64,000 nt of DNA from Halomonas elongata DSM 2581 (GTDB lineage: Bacteria; Pseudomonadota; Gammaproteobacteria; Pseudomonadales; Halomonadaceae). The stretch covers positions 3,410,001-3,474,000 of the forward strand of contig NC_014532.2 in NCBI RefSeq assembly GCF_000196875.2, written 5' to 3'. Every line of letters starts with the position of its first letter. The first letter of the stretch is position 1. Position numbers and translations under genes: made by a program. Below the pieces are notes generated by a model that was not told where the DNA came from, ran no database searches, and saw nothing but the letters and a program-made list of their open reading frames with translations. Below, piece by piece: positions 17,885 through 27,493 of this stretch.

Positions 17885-19123
17885 TCAGGACGCGCGGTTG
17901 GCGCGCTCGACAATGGCATCGCAGAGCACCTGGGCACCCGCAGCGCAGTGTTCCGGTGTGGCGTATTCGGCCTCGTTGTGGCTGATGCCGTCGCGACAGG
18001 GCACGAAGATCATGGCCGTCGGCGCGACCCGAGACACATAGACGGCATCGTGGCCGGCACCGCTCATCATGCGACGATGGGGCTGTGCCCGCTCTCGAGT
18101 GGCCCGCTCCACGGCGGCGACGCACTCGGGGGCGAACTCGACCACCGGAGAGGCCCAGATCCGCTCCTGGGATACCGTCACGCCGAAGCTCTCGCCGACC
18201 TCGACGAGCAACCGCTCGAAGCGCTCCTGCAGGGCATCCAGCTCGCTCTCCACCACGTGGCGCAGGTCGATGGTCAGCGTCACTTCGCCGGGCACCACAT
18301 TGCGCGATGCCGAGACGATATCCAGGCAGCCGCAGGTCACCTTGGTGTCGCCGCTTTCGTCGGCCAGGGCATGGGTCTGCAGCCGGTCGATCAGGCGCGC
18401 CGCCGCGGCCAGGGCATCGCGTCGATAGCGCATAGGAGTGGGGCCGGCATGGGCCGACTGTCCCGAGAGGGTCACGTCGAACCAGCGCATGCCCTGGACG
18501 CCAGTCACCACGCCGATGGTCTCGTGTTCTTCCTCGAGCACCGGGCCCTGCTCGATGTGCAGCTCGAAGAAGCTGTCCAGGCGAGGTTCGCCAACCGGCG
18601 ACTCGCCGGCATAGCCACAGGCATCGAGGGCCTCGCCGAATGTCACGCCGTCGCGGTCCTCGCGGGCCAGGGTCGACTCGACGCTGAACGCACCGGCATA
18701 AGTGCCGGAAGCGACCATGGCCGGTGCGAAGCGGCTGCCTTCCTCGTTGGTCCAGACCACCAGCTCCAGCGGTCGCTCGGTGACGATGTCCTGATCCGCG
18801 AGGGTACGGAACACCTCGAGCCCGGCCAGGACGCCGAGGATGCCGTCGAAGCGACCGCCCTTGGGCTGGGTGTCCAGATGACTGCCCATGGCCACCGGAT
18901 CGAGGTCGTCGCGCTTGCCGGCGCGGCGGATGAAGAGGTTGCCGATGCGATCGACCCGCCAGGTGCAGCCGAGCGACTCGCACCAATCGAGCAGCAACCG
19001 CCGGCCGGCGGCGTCTTCTTCGGTCAGAGCAAGGCGGCAACTGCCGCCGTTCGCGGTGGGGCCGATCTCGGCCATGGCCATCAGGCTGTCCCACAGCCGC
19101 TGGCCATCGATGGAAATCGTCAT
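17885..19123 (-). CDS. M20-family Zn-dependent N-carbamoyl/allantoate-type amidohydrolase
   Basis: 412 residues. Metal-ligand motifs are G-S-H-L-D-T-Q-P-K-G-G-R-F-D-G-I-L-G, N-E-E-G-S-R-F and F-E-L-H-I-E-Q-G-P; the dimer-domain motif is S-A-H-A-G-P-T-P-M-R-Y-R-R-D-A. These define the allantoate amidohydrolase, N-carbamoyl-L-amino-acid hydrolase and beta-ureidopropionase group (AmaB/HyuC/AllC type), which releases CO2 and ammonia from ureido groups. GAGG lies 7 bases before the ATG. It heads the minus-strand operon with the ALDH. No purine or hydantoin genes are nearby; instead agmatine deiminase, which makes N-carbamoylputrescine, is 3 kb away, so a carbamoyl-amine or 4-ureidobutyrate substrate is an attractive inference. 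Confidence 0.88.
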   Translation of the reverse strand: MTISIDGQRLWDSLMAMAEIGPTANGGSCRLALTEEDAAGRRLLLDWCESLGCTWRVDRIGNLFIRRAGKRDDLDPVAMGSHLDTQPKGGRFDGILGVLAGLEVFRTLADQDIVTERPLELVVWTNEEGSRFAPAMVASGTYAGAFSVESTLAREDRDGVTFGEALDACGYAGESPVGEPRLDSFFELHIEQGPVLEEEHETIGVVTGVQGMRWFDVTLSGQSAHAGPTPMRYRRDALAAAARLIDRLQTHALADESGDTKVTCGCLDIVSASRNVVPGEVTLTIDLRHVVESELDALQERFERLLVEVGESFGVTVSQERIWASPVVEFAPECVAAVERATRERAQPHRRMMSGAGHDAVYVSRVAPTAMIFVPCRDGISHNEAEYATPEHCAAGAQVLCDAIVERANRAS

Positions 19124-19224
19124 GGTGAGCCTCTTCGGTCGTTGTTAGGAAGGCACCGCATCAATCCCTGCACATGCAAGTCACTTCGTTACGCGGTGCT
19201 GGTGCGCCAGCTCGGTCAAAAGCT

Positions 19225-19338
19225 CGCCTCTCCCACTGTCGAGAGGCGCCGGGGACAGGTCGAAGAGGAGGTCTTTTGCCATGGATGGCAAAAGTAGCGC
19301 CCATGGAAGGGTTCACAGCGCCTCCTCGGAGACCTGTC
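19225..19338. repeat. Structured intergenic element (hairpin plus branched-fold palindrome)
   Basis: In the 389-base divergent gap between the M20 hydrolase and the aminotransferase there is a hairpin CGCCTCTC/GAGAGGCG (19225-19232, 19241-19248). Beside it is a nested palindrome with outer arms GACAGGTC (19254-19261) and GACCTGTC (19331-19338), middle arms GAGGAGG (19265-19271) and CCTCCTC (19321-19327), and an inner hairpin CTTTTGCCAT-GG-ATGGCAAAAG (19273-19294). The nested layout predicts a branched fold. It resembles dispersed intergenic repeats rather than a promoter operator. The remaining bases up to 19512 presumably hold the aminotransferase promoter. Confidence 0.7.
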
Positions 19339-19512
19339 GACGGTTCAGCCTCCGAACGACAACGCAAACGGCGGCCTGGCGATCAGAGGCCACTGAGTGC
19401 AGTGAAATCACCTTACGAGGGCTCGAGCCGAGACCGATATACCCCAATGAGGATATGTTCGCCGACCGTCGGGGCTGGCTAGGCTGGCCGACACTCGACA
19501 GGAGGTATTGCC

Positions 19513-20916
19513 ATGACCACAAGCACAACGCGTACCGAGCTCGGCGCCCAGACACTGTGGCGCCAGGACCGTGACCATTTCATCCATCCCTTCACCGATT
19601 ACAGCACCTTCCATGAACAGGGCTGCGATCTGATCACCGACAGCGACGGTATCTACGTGCAGGATGCCCACGGCAACCGTTTCATCGATGGCATCGCCGG
19701 CCTGTGGTGTGTCAATGTCGGCCACGGTCGCGCAGAGATCGGCCAGGCCATGGCCGATCAAGCCACGCGGATGGCCTACTTCTCGACCTTCAACAACCTC
19801 TCCAACGCACCGGCCGCCGAGCTGGCCGCCAAGCTCGCCGAGCTGGCGCCGGCCCACCTCAACCATGTCTTCTACAGCTGCGGTGGTTCGGCGGCCAACG
19901 ACGCCACCATTCGCCTGGTTCACTACTACTTCAACCGCCTGGGCAAGCCGAGCAAGAAGCGCATCATCTCGCGCAACAACGCCTATCACGGCACGACCTA
20001 CATGGCCGCGACCCTGACCGGCATCGCGAGCAACAACTGGGAATTCGACACCCTCGATCACCTGGTGACCCACCTCAGCGAGGCGAACTGCTATCGTCGC
20101 CCCGAGGGCATGAGCGAGGCCGAGTATTGCGACCACCTGGTGGCCGAGTTCGAGGAGACGGTCGAACGTATCGGTGCCGACAATATCGCCGCCTTCATTG
20201 CCGAGCCGATCATGGGCGCCGGTGGCGTGCTGGTGGCGCCCGAGGGGTATCATGCGCGCATGCAGGCGGTATGCCGCGCCAACGACATCCTCTTCATCGC
20301 CGATGAAGTGGTGACCGGTTTCGGTCGCCTGGGGCACTTCTTCGCCTCGGAGAAGGTGTTCGACACTCAGCCGGACATCATCAACTGCGCCAAGGGACTT
20401 TCCTCGGGCTACGCCCCGCTGGGCGCGACCCTGATCTCCGACGAGCTCTTCGAGGTACTGGGCACGCCCCAGGGCAAGGGCGGCGTATTGAGCACCGGCT
20501 TTACCTACTCGGGCCACCCGGTGAGTTGCGCGGCGGCGCTCAAGAACATCGAGATCATCGAGCGCGAGGACATCTGCAAGAACGTTCGCGAGGTGGGCCC
20601 CTATCTGGAGGAGCGGCTCAAGACACTGTCGCACCACGCCACCGTCGGCGACGTGCGCGGCAGCCACTTCATGATGTGCCTGGAAAACGTGGCCGACAAG
20701 GCGACCAAGGAGCTGCTGCCGGTCGATGCGCGCGTCGGCGACCGGGTCGCCTTCGAGGCGCAGCAGCGCGGCCTGATCATCCGACCGGTCGGGCACCTCA
20801 ACATCGTCTCTCCCCCGCTGATCTGGACTCGGGAAACCGTCGATCGCGTGGTGGACATCCTCGACGAGGCCTTCGCTGCCACGACCGAATCGCTGCGCGA
20901 AGACGGCTTCCTCTGA
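19513..20916 (+). CDS. Class III PLP-dependent omega-aminotransferase
   Basis: 467 residues with class III aminotransferase features: F-Y-S-C-G-G-S-A-A-N-D near the cofactor phosphate site, A-Y-H-G-T-T-Y, F-I-A-D-E-V-V-T-G-F-G-R, and the PLP lysine in N-C-A-K-G-L-S-S-G-Y-A-P-L-G-A. This subgroup transfers the terminal amino group of diamines or omega-amino acids to pyruvate or 2-oxoglutarate. AGGAGG precedes the ATG by about 7 bases. The neighbours (NhaC-type transporter, agmatine deiminase, aminoaldehyde-type ALDH, M20 hydrolase) point to putrescine or N-carbamoylputrescine as the amine donor. Specificity cannot be read from sequence. Confidence 0.88.
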   Translation: MTTSTTRTELGAQTLWRQDRDHFIHPFTDYSTFHEQGCDLITDSDGIYVQDAHGNRFIDGIAGLWCVNVGHGRAEIGQAMADQATRMAYFSTFNNLSNAPAAELAAKLAELAPAHLNHVFYSCGGSAANDATIRLVHYYFNRLGKPSKKRIISRNNAYHGTTYMAATLTGIASNNWEFDTLDHLVTHLSEANCYRRPEGMSEAEYCDHLVAEFEETVERIGADNIAAFIAEPIMGAGGVLVAPEGYHARMQAVCRANDILFIADEVVTGFGRLGHFFASEKVFDTQPDIINCAKGLSSGYAPLGATLISDELFEVLGTPQGKGGVLSTGFTYSGHPVSCAAALKNIEIIEREDICKNVREVGPYLEERLKTLSHHATVGDVRGSHFMMCLENVADKATKELLPVDARVGDRVAFEAQQRGLIIRPVGHLNIVSPPLIWTRETVDRVVDILDEAFAATTESLREDGFL

Positions 20917-20919
20917 GAA

Positions 20920-21035
20920 GGCCCGATTTATTGCTGCGCTCGGGCCCTTGATGAAGAGAGCTGGCCGCCGGCGGTGCTCGCAATCCTCATTGAGCAAACT
21001 GTCAACTCCGGTTGCTGTGCTCCGGCGGCGGCCAG
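20920..21035. repeat. Dispersed intergenic palindromic repeat, copy A
   Basis: The element starts with GGCCCG...CGGGCC (20920-20925 and 20941-20946), which can form a hairpin just after the aminotransferase stop. It continues with CTGGCCGCC (20961-20969) paired to GGCGGCCAG (21027-21035). The words 'attgctgcgctcg', 'ggccgccggcggtgctc' and 'gctccggcggc' recur in the same order at 46590-46716 (copy B), so this is a mobile or dispersed repeat family. Confidence 0.7.
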
Positions 21036-21108
21036 CCTCTCATCGCTTACGACATAAATCAGTACCTTCTCAACAGACAACCACCACAACGACAATAGAG
21101 ATCGACCC

Positions 21109-22452
21109 ATGGAAACCTATGGCGCCTGGAGCCTGATTCCCACACTGGTGGTGCTGGGAATGGCCATCCTGACACGACGCACCATCGAATCGCTGCTGAC
21201 CGGCTGCCTGGTCGGCCTGTTGATGACCGATCCCATCCATGTCGTCTCCCGGGGCTCGGACATCCTGCTCGGCGTGCTCGGCAACGACACCGTCACCTGG
21301 ATCATCCTGGTCTGCGGCCTGTTCGGCAGCCTGATCGCCCTGCTGGTCAAGACCGGCGGCGTGCTCAGCTTCGGCGATACCATGACCCGACGCATCCACA
21401 GCCGTTCCCAGAGCCTTCTGACCACCTGGTTCCTGGGACTGATCATCTTCGTCGACGACTACCTCAATGCCCTGACCATCAGCGCCTCGATGAAGAAGAT
21501 CACCGACCGCTTCGGCATCTCCCGGGAAAAGCTGGCCTATATCGTCGACTCGACGGCCGCGCCGATCTGCATCCTGGTGCCCTTCTCCACCTGGGCGGTG
21601 TTCTTCGCCGGCCTGCTCGAGGAGAACAACGTGACCGGCAACGGCATGAGCCTGTACATCGACGCCATCCCCTTCATGTTCTATGCCTGGGTGGCCGCCG
21701 CCATCGTGCCGCTGGTAGCGCTGGGCTGGGTGCCCAACCTCGGCCCGATGAAGGCCGCCGAGGCCCGCGCCAACGCCGGCCAGCCGATGCCCGACGGGGT
21801 CGACGACGACGCCCTGGAAGTCGACGAGAACAAGCCGCGTCCTCATCTCCTCAACTTCCTCGTGCCCATCGTCACCCTGATCTTCTTCACCTGGTACTTC
21901 GACATCGACATCCTGCGTGGGGTGATCGTGGCGCTCGCGGTGACCCTTACGCTGATCCTGTCGCAGCGCCTGTTGAGCTTTCACGAAACCTTCGACACTG
22001 CCCTGGAAGGCTTCAAGGCCATGATCATGCCGCTGGGCACCCTGGTCGCGGGCTTCGCCCTCAAGGACGTCAACGACGTGCTGGGCCTCACCGACTTCGT
22101 GATCGGCACCGTGCAGCCGCTGATGACGGCCGGGCTACTGCCGGCAGTGGTCTTCATCACCATGGCCTTCCTGGCCTTCGCCACCGGCTCCTTCTGGGGG
22201 CTGTTCGCCGTGGCAATGCCCATCGTGCTGCCACTGGCGGAGAGCGTTCAGGCCGACATGCCGCTGGTAGTCGGTGCCCTGATCTCGGCCAGCGCCTTCG
22301 GCAGCCATGCCTGCTTCTACGGCGACTCGACAGTGCTGTCCGCCCAGGGCAGCGGCTGCTCGCCGATGGCCCATGCCCTCACCCAGTTACCCTATGTACT
22401 GATTGCCGCCGCCATCGCCACCGTTGTATTCCTGACCGTCGGTTACCTGTGA
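21109..22452 (+). CDS. NhaC-family (Na+/H+ antiporter-like) transporter
   Basis: 447 residues with 10-12 membrane helices. The central '[46 protein letters not shown]' and the C-terminal '[24 protein letters not shown]' are characteristic of the NhaC/Na_H_antiporter (PF03553) family. Although named sodium/proton antiporters, many members next to catabolic genes are organic-substrate exchangers. Here the gene lies between an aminotransferase and agmatine deiminase (the AguA ATG is 8 bases after its stop), so agmatine or putrescine import is plausible. Membership is firm, substrate is inference. Confidence 0.85.
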   Translation: METYGAWSLIPTLVVLGMAILTRRTIESLLTGCLVGLLMTDPIHVVSRGSDILLGVLGNDTVTWIILVCGLFGSLIALLVKTGGVLSFGDTMTRRIHSRSQSLLTTWFLGLIIFVDDYLNALTISASMKKITDRFGISREKLAYIVDSTAAPICILVPFSTWAVFFAGLLEENNVTGNGMSLYIDAIPFMFYAWVAAAIVPLVALGWVPNLGPMKAAEARANAGQPMPDGVDDDALEVDENKPRPHLLNFLVPIVTLIFFTWYFDIDILRGVIVALAVTLTLILSQRLLSFHETFDTALEGFKAMIMPLGTLVAGFALKDVNDVLGLTDFVIGTVQPLMTAGLLPAVVFITMAFLAFATGSFWGLFAVAMPIVLPLAESVQADMPLVVGALISASAFGSHACFYGDSTVLSAQGSGCSPMAHALTQLPYVLIAAAIATVVFLTVGYL

Positions 22453-22460
22453 GAGAGCCC

Positions 22461-23573
22461 ATGACCACCATGACATCCTCCGCCACTCCCGCTGCCCTCG
22501 GCTTCTCCATGCCGGCCGAGTTCGAGCCCCATGACGCCTGCTGGATGCTGTGGCCGCAACGCCCGGACAACTGGCGCTATGGCGCCAAACCGGCCCAGCA
22601 AGCCTTCGTCGAGGTCGCCACGGCCATCGCCGAAAGCGAGACGGTCTTCGTCGGCGTCAACGACGAGCAATACGAAAACGCCCGCAATCAGTTGCCCGAC
22701 AACGTTCGCGTGGTGGAGCTTTCCAGCAACGACGCCTGGATGCGTGACGTCGGCCCGACCTTCCTGACCCACCCGGATGGCCGGCTGGCCCTGGTGGACT
22801 GGGAGTTCAACGCCTGGGGCGGGCTCGAGGGCGGGCTCTACTTCCCCTGGGACAAGGATCGCCGCATTCGTACCAAGATCGCCGAGATGCTCGGCGTGAC
22901 GCGCTTCGAAGCCTCGGTGGTACTGGAAGGCGGCGCCATCCACGTGGATGGCGAGGGCACGCTGATCACCACCGAGGAGTGCCTGCTCAATGCCAATCGC
23001 AACCCGAATCTCTCACGGGACGACATGGAGCAGGTCCTGCGCGATACCCTGGGGGTGGAAACCATCATCTGGTTGCCGCGGGGCTGCTATCTGGACGAGA
23101 CCGACGGCCACGTCGACAACCTGTGTTGCTTCATCGCTCCCGGCCAAGTGGCCCTGAGCTGGACCGACGACCCGGCCGATCCCCAGCACGCCATCTCCCG
23201 TGAGGCCCTGGCGATTCTGGAACAGGCCCGGGATGCCAAGGGGCGACCGCTCGAAGTGCACAAGCTGCCCCAGCCCGGACCACTGACCATCGATGCGGAC
23301 GAAGCCAGCGGCATCGACCGACTCAGTCACTCCCATCCGCGCCGGCCCGGCGATCGCATGGCCGGCTCCTACGTGAACTTCTACATCGGCAATTCGGTGG
23401 TCGTGATGCCGCTGCTCGATCCGGCAAGGGACGACGAGGCCAGGGCCATCATCGAGAAGCTGTTCCCGACACGCCGCGTGATCGGCGTGCCGGCCCGCGA
23501 GATCCTGCTCGGCGGTGGCAACATCCACTGCATCACGCAGCAGCAACCTCGGGGACATCGCGGCCAGGCATGA
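22461..23573 (+). CDS. aguA: Agmatine deiminase
   Basis: 370 residues, the expected length for AguA. Signature stretches include [46 protein letters not shown] and the C-terminal catalytic cysteine in [12 protein letters not shown]. The enzyme hydrolyses agmatine to N-carbamoylputrescine and ammonia. The start is the ATG at 22461; an in-frame GTG overlapping the transporter stop is less likely. No nitrilase-type N-carbamoylputrescine amidase (aguB) lies in the window, leaving the next step to the M20 hydrolase or to genes elsewhere. Confidence 0.93.
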   Translation: MTTMTSSATPAALGFSMPAEFEPHDACWMLWPQRPDNWRYGAKPAQQAFVEVATAIAESETVFVGVNDEQYENARNQLPDNVRVVELSSNDAWMRDVGPTFLTHPDGRLALVDWEFNAWGGLEGGLYFPWDKDRRIRTKIAEMLGVTRFEASVVLEGGAIHVDGEGTLITTEECLLNANRNPNLSRDDMEQVLRDTLGVETIIWLPRGCYLDETDGHVDNLCCFIAPGQVALSWTDDPADPQHAISREALAILEQARDAKGRPLEVHKLPQPGPLTIDADEASGIDRLSHSHPRRPGDRMAGSYVNFYIGNSVVVMPLLDPARDDEARAIIEKLFPTRRVIGVPAREILLGGGNIHCITQQQPRGHRGQA

Positions 23574-23597
23574 CAAGGAGAGCGACGGCCACGCTTC

Positions 23598-23777
23598 TCA
23601 CAGCACCAGGTGGAGGATCAGCGCCGTCCCGCCCACCAGCAGGGCGGTGATCACGGCCAGCGTCACGATCCGATCCAGCCAGCGATCGAAACACGCCCAA
23701 TCGCACCGCAACCGTCGGCTCGGCGCATGCCGCCGAGTCGCACCCGTTCGCTTGCGAGTCCGCGACATCCCCGCCAT
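23598..23777 (-). CDS. Small single-span membrane protein
   Basis: A 59-residue frame from the ATG at 23777: a very basic N-terminal half (many Arg/Lys) and a C-terminal hydrophobic helix (about 36-59). The frame extends upstream to 23957, but that part is less protein-like. No good ribosome site is visible (a G-rich stretch about 12 bases upstream). It converges on aguA. It could be a small inner-membrane protein or a chance frame; no family recognised. Confidence 0.4.
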   Translation of the reverse strand: MAGMSRTRKRTGATRRHAPSRRLRCDWACFDRWLDRIVTLAVITALLVGGTALILHLVL

Positions 23778-23888
23778 TGTGCTTCCACCCCCTTGAGCGC
23801 CCGCGTCACATCGCGCGACCGCCGTCATCCCTGTGGCCAATCTCGCCATCCTGGCGAAGAAATACGCCAATATCATGAGTATAAATAA

Positions 23889-23940
23889 ACGTACGATGCA
23901 TGACATGCTCGCCGCATCTCTTGTCAGCAGCATCGTACGT
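23889..23940. promoter_or_regulatory. Long-spaced perfect inverted repeat upstream of the luciferase-like gene
   Basis: Arms ACGTACGATGC (23889-23899) and GCATCGTACGT (23930-23940) are exact complements separated by 30 bases, in the A/T-richer part of the 23778-24036 gap. With no T run it is more likely an operator or recombination-like site than a terminator. Confidence 0.45.
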
Positions 23941-24036
23941 GCGAATTGCCCCTCCAAATCGTAGCCGGCCTGTTGTTTCTTCCTGGTGTCGCCCTCACCT
24001 ACAAAGAAAGCATGCTAATTTTTGGAGCCTTACCCC

Positions 24037-25050
24037 ATGCCCCGACTAGCCGACACGCCCCTCTCCGTACTGGACCTGGCCCCCATCCGGCAGGGCGGCA
24101 GCGCCGCCGACAGCTTCGCCGAGAGCGTCGCGCTGGCCCGCCTGACCGAACGCCTCGGCTTCACCCGTTACTGGGTCGCCGAACACCACAGCATCGATGG
24201 CATCGCCAGCGCTGCCACCGCCGTATTGATCGGACACCTGGCCGAACGAACCTCGCATATCCGCGTGGGCAGCGGTGGCATCATGCTGCCCAATCACCCG
24301 CCCCTGGTGATCGCCGAACAGTTCGGCACCCTGGAAACGCTCTACCCGGGCCGCATTGACCTCGGCCTCGGGCGTGCCCCGGGCTCCGACGGCGCCACCA
24401 TGGCCGCCATGCGTCGCGACCCGCGCGCCGGCGTCGACGACTTCCCCCAGCGCCTCGAAGAGCTGCGCGGCTTCCTCGACGACGAGCGAACCGACCAGCG
24501 CGTGCGCGCCATCCCCGGTCAGGGCACCAAGGTGCCCATCTGGCTGCTCGGCTCCAGCGACTACAGCGCGCGGCTGGCCGCCCGCGAAGGTCTGCCCTTC
24601 GCCTTCGCCGCCCAGTTCGCCCCGGCCCAGTTGCACGATGCTTTGCGACTGTATCGCGACAACTTCCAGCCCTCCTCGGTACTGGACGCTCCCTATGCGA
24701 TGGTCGGCCTGCCGGTGGTCGCCGCCGAGAGCGACGAACAGGCAGAGTTCCTCGCCTCGACGGCTCGCCAGAAGTTTCTCGGCATGATTCGCGGTCGCCG
24801 CACCAAGGCCCTGCCGCCAGTAGAACGACTCGACTGGTCTACCCTGGAGCAGGCACAGGTCGAGCAATTCTTCGGCGCCGCGGTCATCGGCGGCCCCCAG
24901 CGCGTCCATGACGGCCTCGAAGCCTTCCTCGACGCCACCGGTGCCGACGAGCTGATGATCCACACCGACGTCTACGCACAACAGGATCGCCTGCGCAGCT
25001 ACGAAATCCTCGCCGAACTCTGGCAGACTGGCCGCACGGAACATTCATGA
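24037..25050 (+). CDS. LLM-class flavin-dependent oxidoreductase (MsnO8-like)
   Basis: 337 residues. The sequence [13 protein letters not shown], then [11 protein letters not shown] and [23 protein letters not shown] identify the bacterial luciferase-like monooxygenase superfamily, close to the MsnO8-type group annotated widely in bacteria. GGAG lies 9 bases before the ATG at 24037; an in-frame TTG overlaps that site. These proteins use FMNH2 or F420; this subgroup has no assigned substrate. A small membrane-protein gene follows. Confidence 0.87.
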   Translation: MPRLADTPLSVLDLAPIRQGGSAADSFAESVALARLTERLGFTRYWVAEHHSIDGIASAATAVLIGHLAERTSHIRVGSGGIMLPNHPPLVIAEQFGTLETLYPGRIDLGLGRAPGSDGATMAAMRRDPRAGVDDFPQRLEELRGFLDDERTDQRVRAIPGQGTKVPIWLLGSSDYSARLAAREGLPFAFAAQFAPAQLHDALRLYRDNFQPSSVLDAPYAMVGLPVVAAESDEQAEFLASTARQKFLGMIRGRRTKALPPVERLDWSTLEQAQVEQFFGAAVIGGPQRVHDGLEAFLDATGADELMIHTDVYAQQDRLRSYEILAELWQTGRTEHS

Positions 25051-25119
25051 AGCGACGCTTTCCAAGTGGCAGTCATTCACGGCACGGTCGCGATGCGACC
25101 GGCCACCATGGAGATTCCC

Positions 25120-25485
25120 ATGTCCAACCCCAATGACCCGCGCAGCAACGCCGCCTGGCGCGCCGCGCAACAGTGGCAGCAGCGTGCCCGCCAGGCCAAG
25201 CCCGGTGGCAATGTCAGCGGTATCAAGCTGCTGTTCACCTGGCTGTTCTTCGGTGTGATGATGATCATCGGCACCGTGATCGGCCTGGTATTCCTGCTGA
25301 TCGGCTGGGCCATGCTGCCCTTCCTGCGTCACCGCATGAAGAAACGCATGGAAGCCATGCGCGCCGACCAGGCCCAGGATATCGGCGGAGGAACCTACCG
25401 CGAGCCCCGCTCGAACGACAGGGCGCGGGACCATCAGGTGCTCGAAGGCGACTACGAGACCCGCGACGACCGCTCGAACTCCTGA
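25120..25485 (+). CDS. Small membrane protein, unknown function
   Basis: About 121 residues from the ATG at 25120. A hydrophilic N-terminus rich in Gln/Ala/Arg is followed by one long or two short hydrophobic segments (about 36-65), a basic patch (R-H-R-M-K-K-R-M) and a polar, acidic tail. The ATG has GGAG close upstream; another in-frame ATG lies 12 bases earlier. It follows the luciferase-like gene and converges on the ion-channel gene. No recognised family. Confidence 0.6.
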   Translation: MSNPNDPRSNAAWRAAQQWQQRARQAKPGGNVSGIKLLFTWLFFGVMMIIGTVIGLVFLLIGWAMLPFLRHRMKKRMEAMRADQAQDIGGGTYREPRSNDRARDHQVLEGDYETRDDRSNS

Positions 25486-25517
25486 TTCGGCCTGTGGTGA
25501 ATGCAGTCAGCCCCTGA

Positions 25518-26279
25518 TCAACGCTCGCCGGAGGGCGGATCACGCTCATCCCTGAGGGCCGCGACCTCCTGGCGAAGCGCCTGGATCTCGCCATACAGGT
25601 CGCGGATCAACTCACGACTGGCGCGGTGCTGACGCGCGTTTTCGTCATCCTGCTCCTCGACGAACAACGAGCCGACATAGGCGGCGAAGCTGCCGAACAT
25701 GCCAACCCCGGCGACCATCAACATGGCCGCCACGATACGTCCCAGGGTGGTGATCGGATAATAGTCCCCATAGCCCACGGTGGTGACCGTGACGAAGGCC
25801 CACCACAGCGCCTCCTCGGCGGTGTCGATGCTGCTCTCCGGGTTGGGCCCTTCCACCATCAGGATCGTCATGGAACCGAAGGCCACCAGCAGCAGGGTCG
25901 CCGTGGTGACCGAGACGAAGAACCCTTTGGCGCGGTTGCGGAACAACAGTCGCCAGATCATGTGCAGCGACTTGATCGCCCGCAGCAGACGAATCACCTG
26001 CACGACCCTTACCAGGCGACCGGCGAACAACCAACCGGCGGGGATGCTCGCCAGCAGATCGATCCAGCCCCAACGCATGAAACGCCACTTGTCGCGTGCG
26101 GCCCGAAAGCGAATACAGAAGTCGGCCAGGAAGAACAGGCAGACGAACAGGTCGATGTAGTGCAGCAGTTGCGACATCTCGGGCGACAGATCGAACAGCA
26201 CATCCGCCGCCAGCGCGCCGAGCACATAGATCGACAGCACCAGGATCAATAACTGGAAGGGGGATAGATGATCATCCAT
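25518..26279 (-). CDS. Voltage-gated-type potassium channel / ion transporter
   Basis: 253 residues with six hydrophobic segments. S4 is visible as regularly spaced arginines in R-L-V-R-V-V-Q-V-I-R-L-L-R-A-I-K, and the pore filter T-V-T-T-V-G-Y-G-D-Y-Y-P is the canonical potassium selectivity sequence. The C-terminus is a short coiled coil (E-I-Q-A-L-R-Q-E-V-A-A-L-R), common for tetramerisation in bacterial Kv/NaChBac-like channels. It lacks an RCK domain. A role in potassium or voltage homeostasis fits a salt-adapted bacterium, but the gene stands alone. Confidence 0.88.
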   Translation of the reverse strand: MDDHLSPFQLLILVLSIYVLGALAADVLFDLSPEMSQLLHYIDLFVCLFFLADFCIRFRAARDKWRFMRWGWIDLLASIPAGWLFAGRLVRVVQVIRLLRAIKSLHMIWRLLFRNRAKGFFVSVTTATLLLVAFGSMTILMVEGPNPESSIDTAEEALWWAFVTVTTVGYGDYYPITTLGRIVAAMLMVAGVGMFGSFAAYVGSLFVEEQDDENARQHRASRELIRDLYGEIQALRQEVAALRDERDPPSGER

Positions 26280-26432
26280 GGACGACTACCGAGTTGCGAA
26301 CACAAGCCTTCGCCACCTTAACCGGCCATGTCGGGCTTGTCGCCCCGGCAAGGCCAGGTGGCCACTCATCCAGACACGATACACACGCTCATGGCACGTG
26401 GATCATGCCGGAATTCTCATCGGCTCTCCGTC

Positions 26433-27386
26433 TCATGCATCTTCTCCCCCGATGCTGACATCCGATGCCATGACCCGACTTTCGGCCTCATTCACCAACC
26501 ATCTTCGCAGAGCCTGAATACCAGGATCTTTGCTATTGCGATGCGGATAGACCAGATGATAGGCATACTCATCTGCCACGCTGACACCGATGTCGAATAA
26601 TCTCACTAGACGCCCCTGAGCCAGATCATTCTCGATCAGTGCCAATTCAACCAATCCAATGACATTGCTATCGACGACGGCCTGCACCACATGGCTTGAA
26701 TCAGTAAAAGCCATACATCGGCTATCATCGAAATCATCGATGCCCGCAGCGGCCATCCAGGTCGACCAACTCGGCCAGATCATGTCGTCAGTCTGACAGT
26801 CGACATGGCAGAGAGTGTGGTATACGAGGTCTTTCGGCTCTTTCGGATTATCGCCAGCTTCCATCAGTTTTGGACTGCACACCGGGACAACATCAGTAGC
26901 GAATAAGCGCTCCGAACACGCCCCTGTGTAACGTCCCTTGCCGAAACGAATGGCAGCGTCCACATCGTCCAAGTCGAAGTCCCGTACTCGATCCGTAATA
27001 TCGAACGTCAGCTCCAGGCCAGGATTCGCTTCCCGAAAACGCGACAGGCGGGGCAGAAGCCAGTGAGTGGCAAACCTTGGTCCCAGAGAGAGGCGTACAT
27101 GAGCAGAGCCCCGAGCCACTTTTCGAGCGCGGTTGGCAGCCTGGTGCAAGTTATCCAGCGCATCGCCAACCGCCTCGAACAGAACAGTGCCAGCGGGTGT
27201 GAGTTGAATTCTGCGACTGGTGCGCGTGAAAAGCACAGTGCCAAGCTGGCCCTCGATCTCCTTGATCTGGGCACTGACGGCCGCCGGGGTCAACCCCAGC
27301 TCTTCGGCGGCACGGGTGAAGTTCAGATGTCGCCCGGCTGCTTCCAACGTCCTGAGCGCTCGGGTACCAGGGAGCATTCGCTGCAT
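26433..27386 (-). CDS. LysR-family transcriptional regulator, GcvA-like
   Basis: 317 residues. The N-terminal winged helix-turn-helix (A-L-R-T-L-E-A-A-G-R-H-L-N-F-T-R-A-A-E-E-L) and the P-R-F-A-T-H-W-L-L-P-R-L motif at the start of the effector domain are typical of GcvA/AmpR-like LysR regulators. It is divergent from the cellulase-like gene at 27494 across a 107-base gap and probably controls it. Base use is visibly A/T-richer than in the flanking genes, shared with its partner, suggesting joint acquisition. The effector is unknown. Confidence 0.87.
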   Translation of the reverse strand: MQRMLPGTRALRTLEAAGRHLNFTRAAEELGLTPAAVSAQIKEIEGQLGTVLFTRTSRRIQLTPAGTVLFEAVGDALDNLHQAANRARKVARGSAHVRLSLGPRFATHWLLPRLSRFREANPGLELTFDITDRVRDFDLDDVDAAIRFGKGRYTGACSERLFATDVVPVCSPKLMEAGDNPKEPKDLVYHTLCHVDCQTDDMIWPSWSTWMAAAGIDDFDDSRCMAFTDSSHVVQAVVDSNVIGLVELALIENDLAQGRLVRLFDIGVSVADEYAYHLVYPHRNSKDPGIQALRRWLVNEAESRVMASDVSIGGEDA

Positions 27387-27493
27387 ATACTTTCAAATTA
27401 TTCTTAACAGTTCATCGAAAACTACTCGTTTCACAGCTCCAGCGCAATGGATCACAGTGCCTTTGTCGATTGATCTGCTAAAGGAGCTTTACG

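Noticed and set aside
16364..19297. A 977-codon open frame on the plus strand
   Set aside because: It lies antisense to the ALDH and M20 genes, which have clear motifs. It is low-complexity His/Gln/Gly-rich, as GC-rich antisense frames are.
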